Positions 53,864 to 62,944 of a stretch of 64,000 nt of DNA are shown one piece after another. Every line of letters starts with the position of its first letter. The first letter of the stretch is position 1. The translations under genes were made by a program, and so were the position numbers. Source of the stretch: Aurantibacter sp034110465 (GTDB taxonomy: Bacteria; Bacteroidota; Bacteroidia; Flavobacteriales; Flavobacteriaceae). The stretch covers positions 186,001-250,000 of the forward strand of contig JAWUZD010000009.1 of the NCBI GenBank assembly GCA_034110465.1. The letters are read 5' to 3'. The notes under the pieces were generated by a model. The model worked only from the letters and a program-made list of their open reading frames with translations, was not told where the DNA came from and did not search any database.

Positions 53864-54790
53864 ATGAGTAAAATAGTTATTGTTGGAACTGTGGCTTTTG
53901 ACGCAATTGAAACGCCTTTTGGGAAAACAGATAAAATTCTTGGAGGAGCAGCAACCTATATTGGTTTATCTGCTTCGCAATTTAATGTAGATTCAGCAGC
54001 GGTTTCTGTAGTTGGAGGAGATTTTCCACAAGAATATTTAGATTTACTTACTGATAGAAACGTAAATATAGATGGCGTAGAAATTGTAAAAGATGGAAAA
54101 ACATTTTTCTGGTCTGGAAAATATCATAACGATATGAATTCTCGCGATACTTTAGTTACAGAATTAAATGTTCTTGAAACTTTTAATCCAGTAGTTCCTG
54201 AAGCTTATAAAGATGCTGAAATTGTAATGCTTGGAAATTTACATCCATTAGTACAATTAGGTGTTTTAGAGCAAATGACAAACAAACCTAAGTTGACTAT
54301 TTTAGATACTATGGATTTCTGGATGAATATTGCTTTAGACGATTTAAAGAACGTAATTTCTAAAATAGATGTTATTACAATTAACGACGAAGAAGCAAGA
54401 CAATTATCTGGCGAGTATTCTTTAGTTAATGCCGCAAAGAAAATCCACGAAATGGGACCAAAGTATGTGGTTATTAAAAAAGGAGAACATGGCGCATTAC
54501 TGTTTCATAATAATGAAATGTTTTATGCACCAGCTTTACCTTTAGCAGAGGTTTTTGATCCAACAGGAGCAGGAGATACTTTTGCAGGAGGATTTGCAGG
54601 TTATTTAGCCAAGTCCGGAAATATATCTTTTGAGAATATGAAAAATGCCGTAATCTATGGATCTACGTTAGCATCTTTCTGTGTAGAGAAATTCGGAACA
54701 GAACGTATGGTTAATTTAAAACCTGAAGAAGTCAAGGTTAGGCTTCAGCAATTTAAAGACTTAACACAATTTGATATAGAATTGAAATAA
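53864..54790 (+). CDS. PfkB-family sugar or nucleoside kinase
   Basis: 308 residues of the ribokinase/PfkB fold. Signature 1 is degenerate but GGAATYIGLSASQF lies near residue 30. Signature 2 is clear as DPTGAGDTFAGGFAGYLA with the catalytic aspartate. The substrate cannot be fixed: adenosine, ribose and fructose-1-phosphate kinases all belong here. Its location next to purine genes makes a nucleoside plausible. It ends in a perfect terminator. Confidence 0.85.
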   Translation: MSKIVIVGTVAFDAIETPFGKTDKILGGAATYIGLSASQFNVDSAAVSVVGGDFPQEYLDLLTDRNVNIDGVEIVKDGKTFFWSGKYHNDMNSRDTLVTELNVLETFNPVVPEAYKDAEIVMLGNLHPLVQLGVLEQMTNKPKLTILDTMDFWMNIALDDLKNVISKIDVITINDEEARQLSGEYSLVNAAKKIHEMGPKYVVIKKGEHGALLFHNNEMFYAPALPLAEVFDPTGAGDTFAGGFAGYLAKSGNISFENMKNAVIYGSTLASFCVEKFGTERMVNLKPEEVKVRLQQFKDLTQFDIELK

Positions 54791-54791
54791 C

Positions 54792-54821
54792 AAAAAGCGC
54801 TCAAAATTTTGAGCGCTTTTT
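54792..54821 (+). terminator. Terminator after the PfkB kinase gene
   Basis: Perfect 15-nt arms (54792-54806 and 54807-54821) with no spacer and a T6 tract, 2 nt past the stop codon. Confidence 0.88.
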
Positions 54822-54869
54822 TATTATATAAAATTTAAATAATACCAGAACTTTTACAATTAGAACAAC

Positions 54870-56768
54870 ATGAGTGATGCTTTAAAACACGAATGCGGAA
54901 TTGCACAAATTAGACTACTTAAACCTTTAGAGTTTTATAAAGAAAAGTATGGAAGTGCCTTTTATGGAGTAAATAAAATGTATTTGTTAATGGAGAAACA
55001 GCACAATCGTGGTCAAGATGGTGCTGGATTTGCAAGTATTAAGTTAGATACAAAACCAGGAGAAAGATATATTAGCCGTGTTAGATCTATAGCACAGCAA
55101 CCTATTCAAGATATTTTTGCTCAAATTAACGAACGTATTAATGAGGAGTTAACCAATCATCCAGAATATGCAGATGATGTTGCAGCTCAAAAAAAGAACA
55201 TTCCTTATATAGGCGAGGTGTTTTTAGGTCACGTGCGTTACGGTACTTTCGGAAAAAACAGCGTAGAAAGTGTACATCCATTTTTGCGTCAGAATAATTG
55301 GATGCATCGTAATTTAATATTAGCAGGTAACTTTAACATGACTAATGTTAAAGATTTATTTGGAAATTTAGTTGATTTAGGTCAACATCCAAAAGAATAT
55401 ACGGATACCATTACTATAATGGAAAAAATTGGTCATTTTTTAGATGCTTCTGTAACTAAGATTTATAAGAAATTAAAAAAAGAAGGTTATAATAAAATTG
55501 AATCATCACCATTAATTGCAGAGCGTATAAATTTAGTAAAAATACTTAAAAAAGCAGCAAAAAATTGGGATGGTGGTTATGCTATGGCTGGGCTTTTAGG
55601 TCACGGAGATTCTTTTGTTTTAAGAGATCCAGCAGGAATTAGACCAACATACTATTATAAAGATGATGAAGTTGTAGTTGTAGCATCAGAAAGACCTGTA
55701 ATCCAAACGGTTTTTAACTTAGATTTTGATCAAGTAAAAGAATTAGAGCCTGGTTGTGCAATTATTACAAAGAAATCTGGAGAAGTCTCTATAGAAAGAA
55801 TTTTAGAGCCACTAGAGCGTAAATCTTGTTCTTTTGAACGTATTTATTTTTCTAGAGGAAGTGATGCTGAAATTTATCAAGAGCGTAAAATGTTAGGAAA
55901 ACTATTAATGCCTGAAGTTTTAGACGCTATTGATTATGACACTAAAAATTCGGTGTTTTCTTACATACCAAATACTGCGGAGACGTCTTTCTTTGGAATG
56001 ATAGAATCTGTAGAAGAATATCTAAACGAGCGAAAAACACAAGAGATTATTGCAGGAAATGGTAAGTTGTCTAAGCAAGAAGTTACAGATATTTTAAGTG
56101 AAAGGTCTAGAGTTGAGAAGATAGCAATTAAAGATGTTAAATTAAGAACTTTTATTACAGAAGACAGTAGTAGAGATGACTTAGTTGCACACGTTTACGA
56201 TGTTACTTATGGTGTTATAAAGCCAACAGATAACTTAGTTATTATAGACGATAGTATTGTACGTGGAACTACGCTTAAAATGAGTATTATAAAAATGATG
56301 GATCGTTTACATCCCAAAAGTATAGTTGTTGTGTCTTCTGCTCCACAAATTAGATATCCCGATTGTTATGGTATAGATATGGCAAACTTAGAAAGTTTAG
56401 TCGCTTTTCAGGCAGCTTTAGCTTTATTAAAAGATACAGGTAAATTTGGTTTAGTTGAAGAAGTTTACAAAAAATGTTTAACACAAGTAGATTTAAAAGA
56501 TTCCGAAGTCGTTAATTATGTGCAAGAAATTTATGCACCATTTACAGACAAACAAATATCTGCTAAAATCGCAGAATTATTAACACACGAAAGTGTTAAG
56601 GCAGAGGTTAAAATTATTTTTCAACCAGTTAGCAATCTACATATAGCTTGTCCAAACGATTTAGGAGATTGGTATTTTACAGGTAATTATCCAACAAATG
56701 GAGGGAACAGAGTAGTAAATAGAGCTTTTATTAATTTCTTTGAAGGAAATAAAGAACGTGCATATTAA
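54870..56768 (+). CDS. purF: Amidophosphoribosyltransferase, long Bacteroidota form
   Basis: 632 residues, against about 470-510 in most PurF proteins. The N-terminal glutamine amidotransferase domain begins after an eight-residue propeptide: the nucleophile would be C9 (in KHECGIAQ), exposed by cleavage. NRGQDGAGFASIK and HVRYGTFGKN follow. The phosphoribosyltransferase domain carries the PRPP loop VIIDDSIVRGTTLK. It makes 5-phosphoribosylamine, the first purine step. The extra length is in insertions and a C-terminal extension (about 560-632) of unknown role. Confidence 0.9.
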   Translation: MSDALKHECGIAQIRLLKPLEFYKEKYGSAFYGVNKMYLLMEKQHNRGQDGAGFASIKLDTKPGERYISRVRSIAQQPIQDIFAQINERINEELTNHPEYADDVAAQKKNIPYIGEVFLGHVRYGTFGKNSVESVHPFLRQNNWMHRNLILAGNFNMTNVKDLFGNLVDLGQHPKEYTDTITIMEKIGHFLDASVTKIYKKLKKEGYNKIESSPLIAERINLVKILKKAAKNWDGGYAMAGLLGHGDSFVLRDPAGIRPTYYYKDDEVVVVASERPVIQTVFNLDFDQVKELEPGCAIITKKSGEVSIERILEPLERKSCSFERIYFSRGSDAEIYQERKMLGKLLMPEVLDAIDYDTKNSVFSYIPNTAETSFFGMIESVEEYLNERKTQEIIAGNGKLSKQEVTDILSERSRVEKIAIKDVKLRTFITEDSSRDDLVAHVYDVTYGVIKPTDNLVIIDDSIVRGTTLKMSIIKMMDRLHPKSIVVVSSAPQIRYPDCYGIDMANLESLVAFQAALALLKDTGKFGLVEEVYKKCLTQVDLKDSEVVNYVQEIYAPFTDKQISAKIAELLTHESVKAEVKIIFQPVSNLHIACPNDLGDWYFTGNYPTNGGNRVVNRAFINFFEGNKERAY

Positions 56769-56790
56769 TAATGACAAGTTAACGTTATAA

Positions 56791-56850
56791 ACTACGCATA
56801 AAAAAAAGGGAATCAGATTTAAATCTGATTTCCTTTTTTTTATGCGTAGT
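56791..56850. terminator. 60-nt near-perfect palindrome after purF
   Basis: Two 30-nt arms (56791-56820, 56821-56850) match as reverse complements at 29 of 30 positions with no loop. The inner part holds A8 and T8 tracts typical of a terminator; the outer ACTACGCAT/ATGCGTAGT arms extend it well beyond usual terminator length. Confidence 0.8.
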
Positions 56851-56980
56851 TAGTTTTAATGGTGTTTGAAATGTAATGAATTAGTTATGGTTTTAAGCTA
56901 TATCTTTTTATAGATAGAAGCGTTGTGGCTAAAATTTATTGATGAAATTGACTAAAATAAATGAAAAACTAAGTCATAAA

Positions 56981-57005
56981 AAAAGTACCGTATTGCGGTA
57001 CTTTT
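56981..57005 (-). terminator. Terminator after the outer-membrane-like gene
   Basis: A 10-bp stem (56981-56990 with 56996-57005), 5-nt loop and T7 on the minus strand, 24 nt beyond the stop of the gene at 57030. Confidence 0.85.
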
Positions 57006-57029
57006 AAATATATTAATAGTTGTGTTTTT

Positions 57030-57842
57030 TTAATCTAAATAGTAAATGTAACCAAAGTTTAACCAAACCAACCAATCATTGTTTTTGTTAGATTCTAATT
57101 GATGGTTTAACCCATCTACATCATCACTAAAATAATATTGCCATCTTAGATCAATCATTATGTCCGCTAATACATTTATTTTATAACGAGTTCCAACACT
57201 TGCTACAACAGACCAAGTAGATCCTGATTCCGCAGAAACAGAACCTGGTTCCCAATGTTTATAAAAGTTATTTGGATCCTCTACGTTTCCAACATCATTA
57301 GGAAGAAATGGGTTAGTGCTCACATAGCTAGTGCTTACTTCAGGGTTATAAGATACATAATGCGCACCAAGACTTACAAAAGGGGCAAATTTTGGAGAAA
57401 AAGATTGAAATGCCCTAATACTTAAAGGGAAATATTCTAATTGCATACCAATATCTAAATTAGTAGCTTCACCTGCGTGTCCTCTCAGTTTCTGTGCTTC
57501 AATAGAGTTACGTGATTCTTTTACCCATTCGCCAAAATGATTTAATTTGGTTTTATTCCAAGAAATTTCTGATCGTAATTTAAAGTGATCATTAAAATAA
57601 TTATCTGCAGTATAACAATTACAATCTGCTCTGTAAGCAAAGTTTATGTAATGTACCAAACCTATCCCAAAACCTGTGTTACCACTATTAGTTTCAAAAT
57701 CTCTACGTTCACCAAAATCAGATTGAAAAGCAACTGGACCAGTAATAACACCAATTTCATGCGAGAATCCAAGTTGAGAAAACCCTAGCTGAAAAGCTAA
57801 AAAGGTTAGTAAAACAGTAATTAAATATTTAGATTTAAGCAT
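57030..57842 (-). CDS. Exported outer-membrane-like protein (THC0290_0291-type)
   Basis: 270 residues with a signal peptide (1-22, ending LGFSQ). The mature part alternates hydrophobic and polar residues with many aromatics, ends in an aromatic strand (WLVWLNFGYIYYLD), and fits a small beta-barrel. It contains a cysteine pair in ADCNCYTADNYF and the opening LGFSHEIGVITGPVAFQSDFG. This resembles what is annotated as the THC0290_0291 family in Flavobacteriia; I recall that name but cannot check it. Function unknown. Single-gene unit, divergent from gdhA. Confidence 0.7.
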   Translation of the reverse strand: MLKSKYLITVLLTFLAFQLGFSQLGFSHEIGVITGPVAFQSDFGERRDFETNSGNTGFGIGLVHYINFAYRADCNCYTADNYFNDHFKLRSEISWNKTKLNHFGEWVKESRNSIEAQKLRGHAGEATNLDIGMQLEYFPLSIRAFQSFSPKFAPFVSLGAHYVSYNPEVSTSYVSTNPFLPNDVGNVEDPNNFYKHWEPGSVSAESGSTWSVVASVGTRYKINVLADIMIDLRWQYYFSDDVDGLNHQLESNKNNDWLVWLNFGYIYYLD

Positions 57843-57994
57843 AATTAGTTATTTAGAGGCTACTTATAAGTTAACAAATATATAAAAACCCACCAAGCAA
57901 ACAAACAAAACTTAATATATCTGCTCATTTTTAGCTTTAAAAAAAAATCTAATTCAAAAAATCTAAAATAAGAGGTGTAATTTTGTAGATAATG

Positions 57995-58002
57995 TATATT
58001 TG
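57995..58002 (+). promoter_or_regulatory. Predicted -7 box for gdhA
   Basis: TATATTTG, 47 nt upstream of the gdhA ATG, matches TAnnTTTG. I do not see a -33 TTG at proper spacing. Confidence 0.4.
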
Positions 58003-58049
58003 TATTATTAAATTTTAATCAAAACAGTAATAACATAAATAGTTTTTTT

Positions 58050-59393
58050 ATGGAACATAAAATTGAAGCTTTTATCAATAGCGTAAAAGAAAGAAACGCG
58101 AATGAACCAGAATTCATGCAAGCGGTTCATGAGGTTGCAGAAACAGTAATTCCTTTTATAGAAGAAAATCCTCAATATAAAGGTAAAATGTTATTAGAAC
58201 GTATGGTTGAGCCAGAGCGTACTATTATTTTTAGAGTGCCATGGATTGATGATGCTGGTAATACTCAAGTTAATAGAGCGTTTAGAGTAGAATTTAACTC
58301 TGCTATTGGACCATATAAAGGTGGTTTACGTTTTCATCCATCTGTAAATTTAAGTATTCTTAAGTTTTTAGGATTTGAACAAGTATTTAAAAATTCTTTG
58401 ACAACTTTACCTATGGGTGGAGGAAAAGGTGGAAGCGATTTTAATCCTAAAGGGAAAAGTGATAACGAAGTAATGCGCTTCTGTCAATCTTTTATGAGTG
58501 AATTATCTAGACATATTGGTGCTAATACAGATGTTCCTGCGGGAGATATTGGTGTTGGTGGAAGAGAAATAGGGTATATGTTTGGTCAATATAAGCGTTT
58601 AAGAAATGAGTTTACTGGAGTTTTAACTGGTAAAGGATTGTCTTATGGAGGTTCTTTAATTAGACCAGAAGCTACAGGATATGGTTCTGTATATTTTGCA
58701 AAAAATATGTTAGCAACTAAAAATGATTCTTTTGAAGGGAAAACAGTTGTGATTTCTGGATCTGGTAATGTTGCACAGTATGCTTGTGAAAAGGCGACTG
58801 AATTAGGAGCTAAAGTAATTACTTTATCAGATTCTGGCGGGTATATTTTAGACGAATCTGGTATTGATGCTGAAAAATTAGCATTTGTAATGGAACTAAA
58901 AAATGTAAAAAGAGGAAGAATTAGCGAGTATATAAAAAAGTATAGTTCTGCTAAATATTTTGAAGGAAAGCGTCCATGGAATGAAGCTTGTGATATAGCA
59001 TTACCATGTGCAACTCAGAATGAGCTGAATGGTGAAGAAGCTAAAGCTTTAGTTAAAAATGGTGTAAAAGTTGTTGCCGAAGGTGCAAATATGCCAACAA
59101 CTCCAGAAGCAATTGAGGTTTTACAAGATGCAAAAGTATTGTTTGCTCCTGGGAAAGCGTCTAATGCTGGTGGTGTTGCTACATCTGGTTTAGAAATGAG
59201 TCAGAATAGTTTGCGTTTTAACTGGACTAGAGAAGAAGTAGATGCTAAGTTGAAGCAAATTATGAGCGATATTCATACATCATGTGTTGAGTATGGTAAA
59301 GCTAAAGATGGTTCTGTAGACTACGTAAAAGGTGCAAATATTGCAGGTTTTGTTAAGGTTGCAGACGCTATGTTAGCGCAAGGAGTTGTTTAG
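58050..59393 (+). CDS. gdhA: NADP-type glutamate dehydrogenase
   Basis: 447 residues; reductively aminates 2-oxoglutarate to glutamate. The substrate-binding lysine lies in the family signature LPMGGGKGGSDFNPKG. The loop DVPAGDIGVGGREIGYMFGQY and the cofactor-binding VVISGSGNVAQYACEKA are intact. Length and sequence fit the hexameric, biosynthetic NADP-dependent group. It ends in a terminator that overlaps the neighbouring convergent gene. Confidence 0.96.
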   Translation: MEHKIEAFINSVKERNANEPEFMQAVHEVAETVIPFIEENPQYKGKMLLERMVEPERTIIFRVPWIDDAGNTQVNRAFRVEFNSAIGPYKGGLRFHPSVNLSILKFLGFEQVFKNSLTTLPMGGGKGGSDFNPKGKSDNEVMRFCQSFMSELSRHIGANTDVPAGDIGVGGREIGYMFGQYKRLRNEFTGVLTGKGLSYGGSLIRPEATGYGSVYFAKNMLATKNDSFEGKTVVISGSGNVAQYACEKATELGAKVITLSDSGGYILDESGIDAEKLAFVMELKNVKRGRISEYIKKYSSAKYFEGKRPWNEACDIALPCATQNELNGEEAKALVKNGVKVVAEGANMPTTPEAIEVLQDAKVLFAPGKASNAGGVATSGLEMSQNSLRFNWTREEVDAKLKQIMSDIHTSCVEYGKAKDGSVDYVKGANIAGFVKVADAMLAQGVV

Positions 59394-59416
59394 TACTTAG
59401 ATATTTAAATTTAATA

Positions 59417-59453
59417 AAAATCGCCTTTAGACTTTTAGTTTAAAGGCGATTTT
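59417..59453. terminator. Terminator shared with the 3' end of the convergent gene
   Basis: A 13-bp stem (59417-59429 with 59441-59453) with an 11-nt loop. The stop codon of the minus-strand AlgJ-like gene (59435-59437) lies in the loop, so the last codons of that gene form one arm. Confidence 0.75.
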
Positions 59454-60484
59454 ATTTGCGATAAGTTTATAATGTTACGTTCAATTTTTTCTAATATTAT
59501 CATATCAGGTTTAAACGATTCAATTAATTTTGTATTTAAATTAATATCTCTAACATACATTACTTCGTTAAAAGTGTTGTTTAAAAAAGGCGTTAATGCA
59601 TTTGTAAATGAATCTTTGTAGATCATTAGTTTACCTTTTCCTTTTGAATTTTTATAATGTTTTATAGGAACACTATAATTTATTACTTCAATATCTAATT
59701 CTTTTTTTCTTTTAAAGGTTATTTGATCTACTTTTTTATCAGATAGCAGCATTCTTGATAAATCTCCATTAAAATTCGCCATTTTGGTAATAATGTAATC
59801 GTCTATGCTTTCTATTTTGAAAGTGTTATTTCTATTTATTTCTTTCATTATTTCAGTATAACCAACATATGCACCATAAGAATTCCAATGAGAATCTGTT
59901 TTGTAATATAACTCTGAATTCTGTTTATTTGCCATTAAACTGTTATGTAAACTAAAACAGTTAATGGTTGTTTGATCTTTAATTTGTTTAATAAGCTTAG
60001 TGGCTTTAGTTTCTTTTTTGTCTAGTTGAAATGGTAAATATTCTGGGTAGATTTGGTTTTTGTCTGGAGCAATTATAAAATAAAACGGTATATCTTTAGT
60101 GTCTAAATATGTTTTTATATTTTTTAAGTTATTAATTATAGTTTTATTTTCTTGAGCTGTAAAAGCATCATTTCCAAAAGCATTATTAAGACTGTTGTTA
60201 TAATTATTCCCAAGGTAAAGCCATCCATTTTTTCCTTTTATAACCTGATTTAGTAGAGTGTGTTCTTCAAGTGTTTTAGTTTTAAAATGAACATAATTTT
60301 TTAAAAGTATATTTTTAAGGCCATAATTCTTATGGTAATATTTTTTTACTTCTTTAAGAGTTGATTTAGGATTATTTAAACTGATGTTAAATTGAGGTTT
60401 TTCTGAAGTAATAAAAATGAAAATATTTGGGATAATTAATAATAGAATAATAATTATTGTTGCTGCGTTCTTATATGTTTTCAT
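59435..60484 (-). CDS. AlgJ/AlgX-like SGNH acetyltransferase, copy B
   Basis: 349 residues anchored by one N-terminal helix (7-27). The AlgX/AlgJ features are present: GKNGWLYLGNNYNNSLNN, FYFIIAPDKNQIYPEYLP, the Asp-His motif in YKTDSHWNSYGAY, and the presumed nucleophile serine in IYKDSFTNALTPF. Such proteins transfer acetyl groups to an extracytoplasmic polysaccharide, receiving them from an MBOAT partner. The MBOAT gene lies 2 nt upstream on the same strand. Closely related to the gene at 61896-62942. Confidence 0.85.
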   Translation of the reverse strand: MKTYKNAATIIIILLLIIPNIFIFITSEKPQFNISLNNPKSTLKEVKKYYHKNYGLKNILLKNYVHFKTKTLEEHTLLNQVIKGKNGWLYLGNNYNNSLNNAFGNDAFTAQENKTIINNLKNIKTYLDTKDIPFYFIIAPDKNQIYPEYLPFQLDKKETKATKLIKQIKDQTTINCFSLHNSLMANKQNSELYYKTDSHWNSYGAYVGYTEIMKEINRNNTFKIESIDDYIITKMANFNGDLSRMLLSDKKVDQITFKRKKELDIEVINYSVPIKHYKNSKGKGKLMIYKDSFTNALTPFLNNTFNEVMYVRDINLNTKLIESFKPDMIILEKIERNIINLSQIKSPLN

Positions 60485-60486
60485 AA

Positions 60487-61863
60487 TTAAAATCTAAAAT
60501 AAATAAATGGATTATAGCTTTCTGAGGCTATGTAATAACTACAAAGAATAAAAAGTAAAACAATGATTAATGGTTTTGCTTTTTCTAAAGCATAATTCTG
60601 TCTAAATATTGGAATAGAAAAGCAGACGCCTAAACTAATAGCTATAGTTGTTTCTGTATTTAAATAGTAAAGTAAGAATGCGTAATTTGTTGTTTGTGTA
60701 AAATCAAATAGATTAATGGAATAATTATAGGCATCTGTTATAGAGTCACTTCTAAAAATTATCCAACCAATTAAAACTACAAAAAGGCAATAAAAATGTG
60801 CAATACTATTATGTGCTTTTTCTAATTCTTTAATTAAAAACAATCGTTCTAGTATTAAAAAAAAACCATGCCATAAGCCCCAGATTATAAACGTCCAATT
60901 TGCGCCATGCCATAGACCTGTTGCTAAAAAAACAATTACCAAATTAAAATAAATTCTATAGTTAGATTTTCTGTTTCCTCCAAGAGGTATATATAGATAA
61001 TCTTTAAACCAAAGCGATAAAGTTATGTGCCAACGTTGCCAAAACTCTTTAATGGATTTTGAAATATATGGGTAATTAAAATTTTCTGGAAAATTGAAAC
61101 CAAATAATTTTCCAAGTCCAATAGCCATATCTGAATAGCCAGAAAAATCAAAATATATTTGAAGTGAATATGCTATAATCCCAACCCAAGCAATTAATGC
61201 AGAACTTTCGTTTTGTGGTAAATTGAAAATACTGTCTGCTATTAAAGCACAATTATTTGCTATTAATAATTTTTTAGATAGCCCAAAAATAAACCGCTCT
61301 AAACCTAAGTAGAACATACTACTATTAACAGATCTATTTTTTAATTGATTTTCAATCTCTGAATACCTAACAATTGGTCCAGCAATTAATTGTGGGAAAA
61401 AAGAAACGTATGTTAGGAAGTTAAGGAAGTTTCTAGTGGCTTTTACTTTTCCAAAGTAAACATCTATTGTATAAGACATTGTTTGAAAGGTAAAGAAACT
61501 AATACCAAGTGGTAAAATTATAGACGAGTAAGCGTTTGGGTTTAGGTTTAAAAAATTTAGTGTATTACTTATATTACTGTATACAAAGTCTGAATATTTA
61601 AAATAACATAGTAGCGTTAAATTAAAACAGATGGAAAAGTATAAACCTGTTTTTTTGAAACCATTAGTTATTATAAGTCCGCAACTAAAATCTATAATAG
61701 CAGAAATTAACAATAAAATTACAAGTTCTTTTTCACCAAACGTATAAAAAGCTAAACTAAAAAATAATATAATGAGATTTTTAGCCTTTTTTGGTACTAT
61801 AAAGTAGCAGAAAAAAACCGCTGGTAAGAATAAATATAAAAATATAGGATCTGTAAATAACAT
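60487..61863 (-). CDS. MBOAT-family O-acyltransferase (AlgI-like), copy B
   Basis: 458 residues, about 10-12 hydrophobic helices. The MBOAT core is clear: LPLGISFFTFQTMSYTIDVY, FWQRWHITLSLWFKDYLYIP, and the catalytic histidine region TGLWHGANWTFIIWG. AlgI-type proteins move acetyl groups across the inner membrane for polymer O-acetylation. It is preceded by copy A of the AlgJ-like gene and followed by copy B, forming repeating MBOAT-AlgJ pairs. Confidence 0.92.
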   Translation of the reverse strand: MLFTDPIFLYLFLPAVFFCYFIVPKKAKNLIILFFSLAFYTFGEKELVILLLISAIIDFSCGLIITNGFKKTGLYFSICFNLTLLCYFKYSDFVYSNISNTLNFLNLNPNAYSSIILPLGISFFTFQTMSYTIDVYFGKVKATRNFLNFLTYVSFFPQLIAGPIVRYSEIENQLKNRSVNSSMFYLGLERFIFGLSKKLLIANNCALIADSIFNLPQNESSALIAWVGIIAYSLQIYFDFSGYSDMAIGLGKLFGFNFPENFNYPYISKSIKEFWQRWHITLSLWFKDYLYIPLGGNRKSNYRIYFNLVIVFLATGLWHGANWTFIIWGLWHGFFLILERLFLIKELEKAHNSIAHFYCLFVVLIGWIIFRSDSITDAYNYSINLFDFTQTTNYAFLLYYLNTETTIAISLGVCFSIPIFRQNYALEKAKPLIIVLLFILCSYYIASESYNPFIYFRF

Positions 61864-61895
61864 ATTCTATTTAAAGCAAGTTGCATTTATTAATA

Positions 61896-62942
61896 TTAAG
61901 GGGTTTTTATTTTTTCAAAAAGAGATAGATTTCTTTCAATTATTTCAAATAAAACAATGTCTGGCTTAAAGCTAGTAATTAAATTTTTATCTAGATTGTG
62001 TTTTTTAATTAAAATAACTTCATTAAAAGTAGCATTAAAAAATGGAATTAGAGCATTGGAAAAAGAGTCTCTGTAAATCATTATTTTTCCGTTTCCTTTG
62101 CTGTTTTTATAATGTTGGTAATATGAACTGTATGCTATAACCTCAATGTTAAGATTATTTTTAAATTTTAATTTGGTATCAGTCTCTTTAATGGGTGATT
62201 TGATCATTTTAGATAAATCACCTTGAAAATTTGAATTGCTTTCTCTGTCAAAATCTAATAAATCAAAAGAATTATAACTGTTGTTTTTATCAATTTTTTT
62301 TAAAATTTCTTTATATCCATAAAATGCACCATAACTATTCCAGTGTGTATCAGTTTTTAGATAAAGCTGATTATTTTTTTTATGTTGTAAAAGACTTTTC
62401 TTTAAATCAATTATTTTAAAATTCTCAGGCATTAATTTGTTTAATAAATCAATATTGCTAGGGTTCGATTTTAATTGAAAAGGCAGAAATTCCTGGTATA
62501 TTTTATTTTTATCTGGAGCTACTAAAGTATAAAAATCAATATTTTTTGTTTTTAAATAGGTATTACACGCAATTAAATTATTTTTGATTGCATTAAAATT
62601 TTTAGTTGTTAACTTATTATTCCCAAAAGAATTGTTAAAAACATTATTGTAATAGTTTCCTAAAAAAAGCCAACCATTTTTTCCGTTAATTACTCTGTAT
62701 GGAATTGGATCTTCTTTAGTAATGTTAGTTTTAAATTTAATATAACTATTAACTAATTCAGATTTTGTTCCATAATTTTCTAAATAGAAATTTTTCAATT
62801 TACCAATAGAAATTAAAGGTTGATTTAAGTTTATATTTAAATCAGCCTTTAATAATTTTTCATCCAAAAGCATTAATGCATTGGGTAATACTAATGCAAT
62901 TATAAAAACTAAAATAATGAAAAGGTTAGCGTTTTTTTTCAT
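61896..62942 (-). CDS. AlgJ/AlgX-like SGNH acetyltransferase, copy A
   Basis: 348 residues with an N-terminal helix (8-25). Motifs equal those of copy B: GKNGWLFLGNYYNNVFNN, FYTLVAPDKNKIYQEFLP, LKTDTHWNSYGAF with the Asp-His pair, and MIYRDSFSNALIPF with the serine. Strong likeness along the whole length shows the two arose by duplication. It starts 2 nt after its MBOAT partner's stop codon. Target polymer unknown. Confidence 0.85.
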   Translation of the reverse strand: MKKNANLFIILVFIIALVLPNALMLLDEKLLKADLNINLNQPLISIGKLKNFYLENYGTKSELVNSYIKFKTNITKEDPIPYRVINGKNGWLFLGNYYNNVFNNSFGNNKLTTKNFNAIKNNLIACNTYLKTKNIDFYTLVAPDKNKIYQEFLPFQLKSNPSNIDLLNKLMPENFKIIDLKKSLLQHKKNNQLYLKTDTHWNSYGAFYGYKEILKKIDKNNSYNSFDLLDFDRESNSNFQGDLSKMIKSPIKETDTKLKFKNNLNIEVIAYSSYYQHYKNSKGNGKIMIYRDSFSNALIPFFNATFNEVILIKKHNLDKNLITSFKPDIVLFEIIERNLSLFEKIKTP

Positions 62943-62944
62943 AA

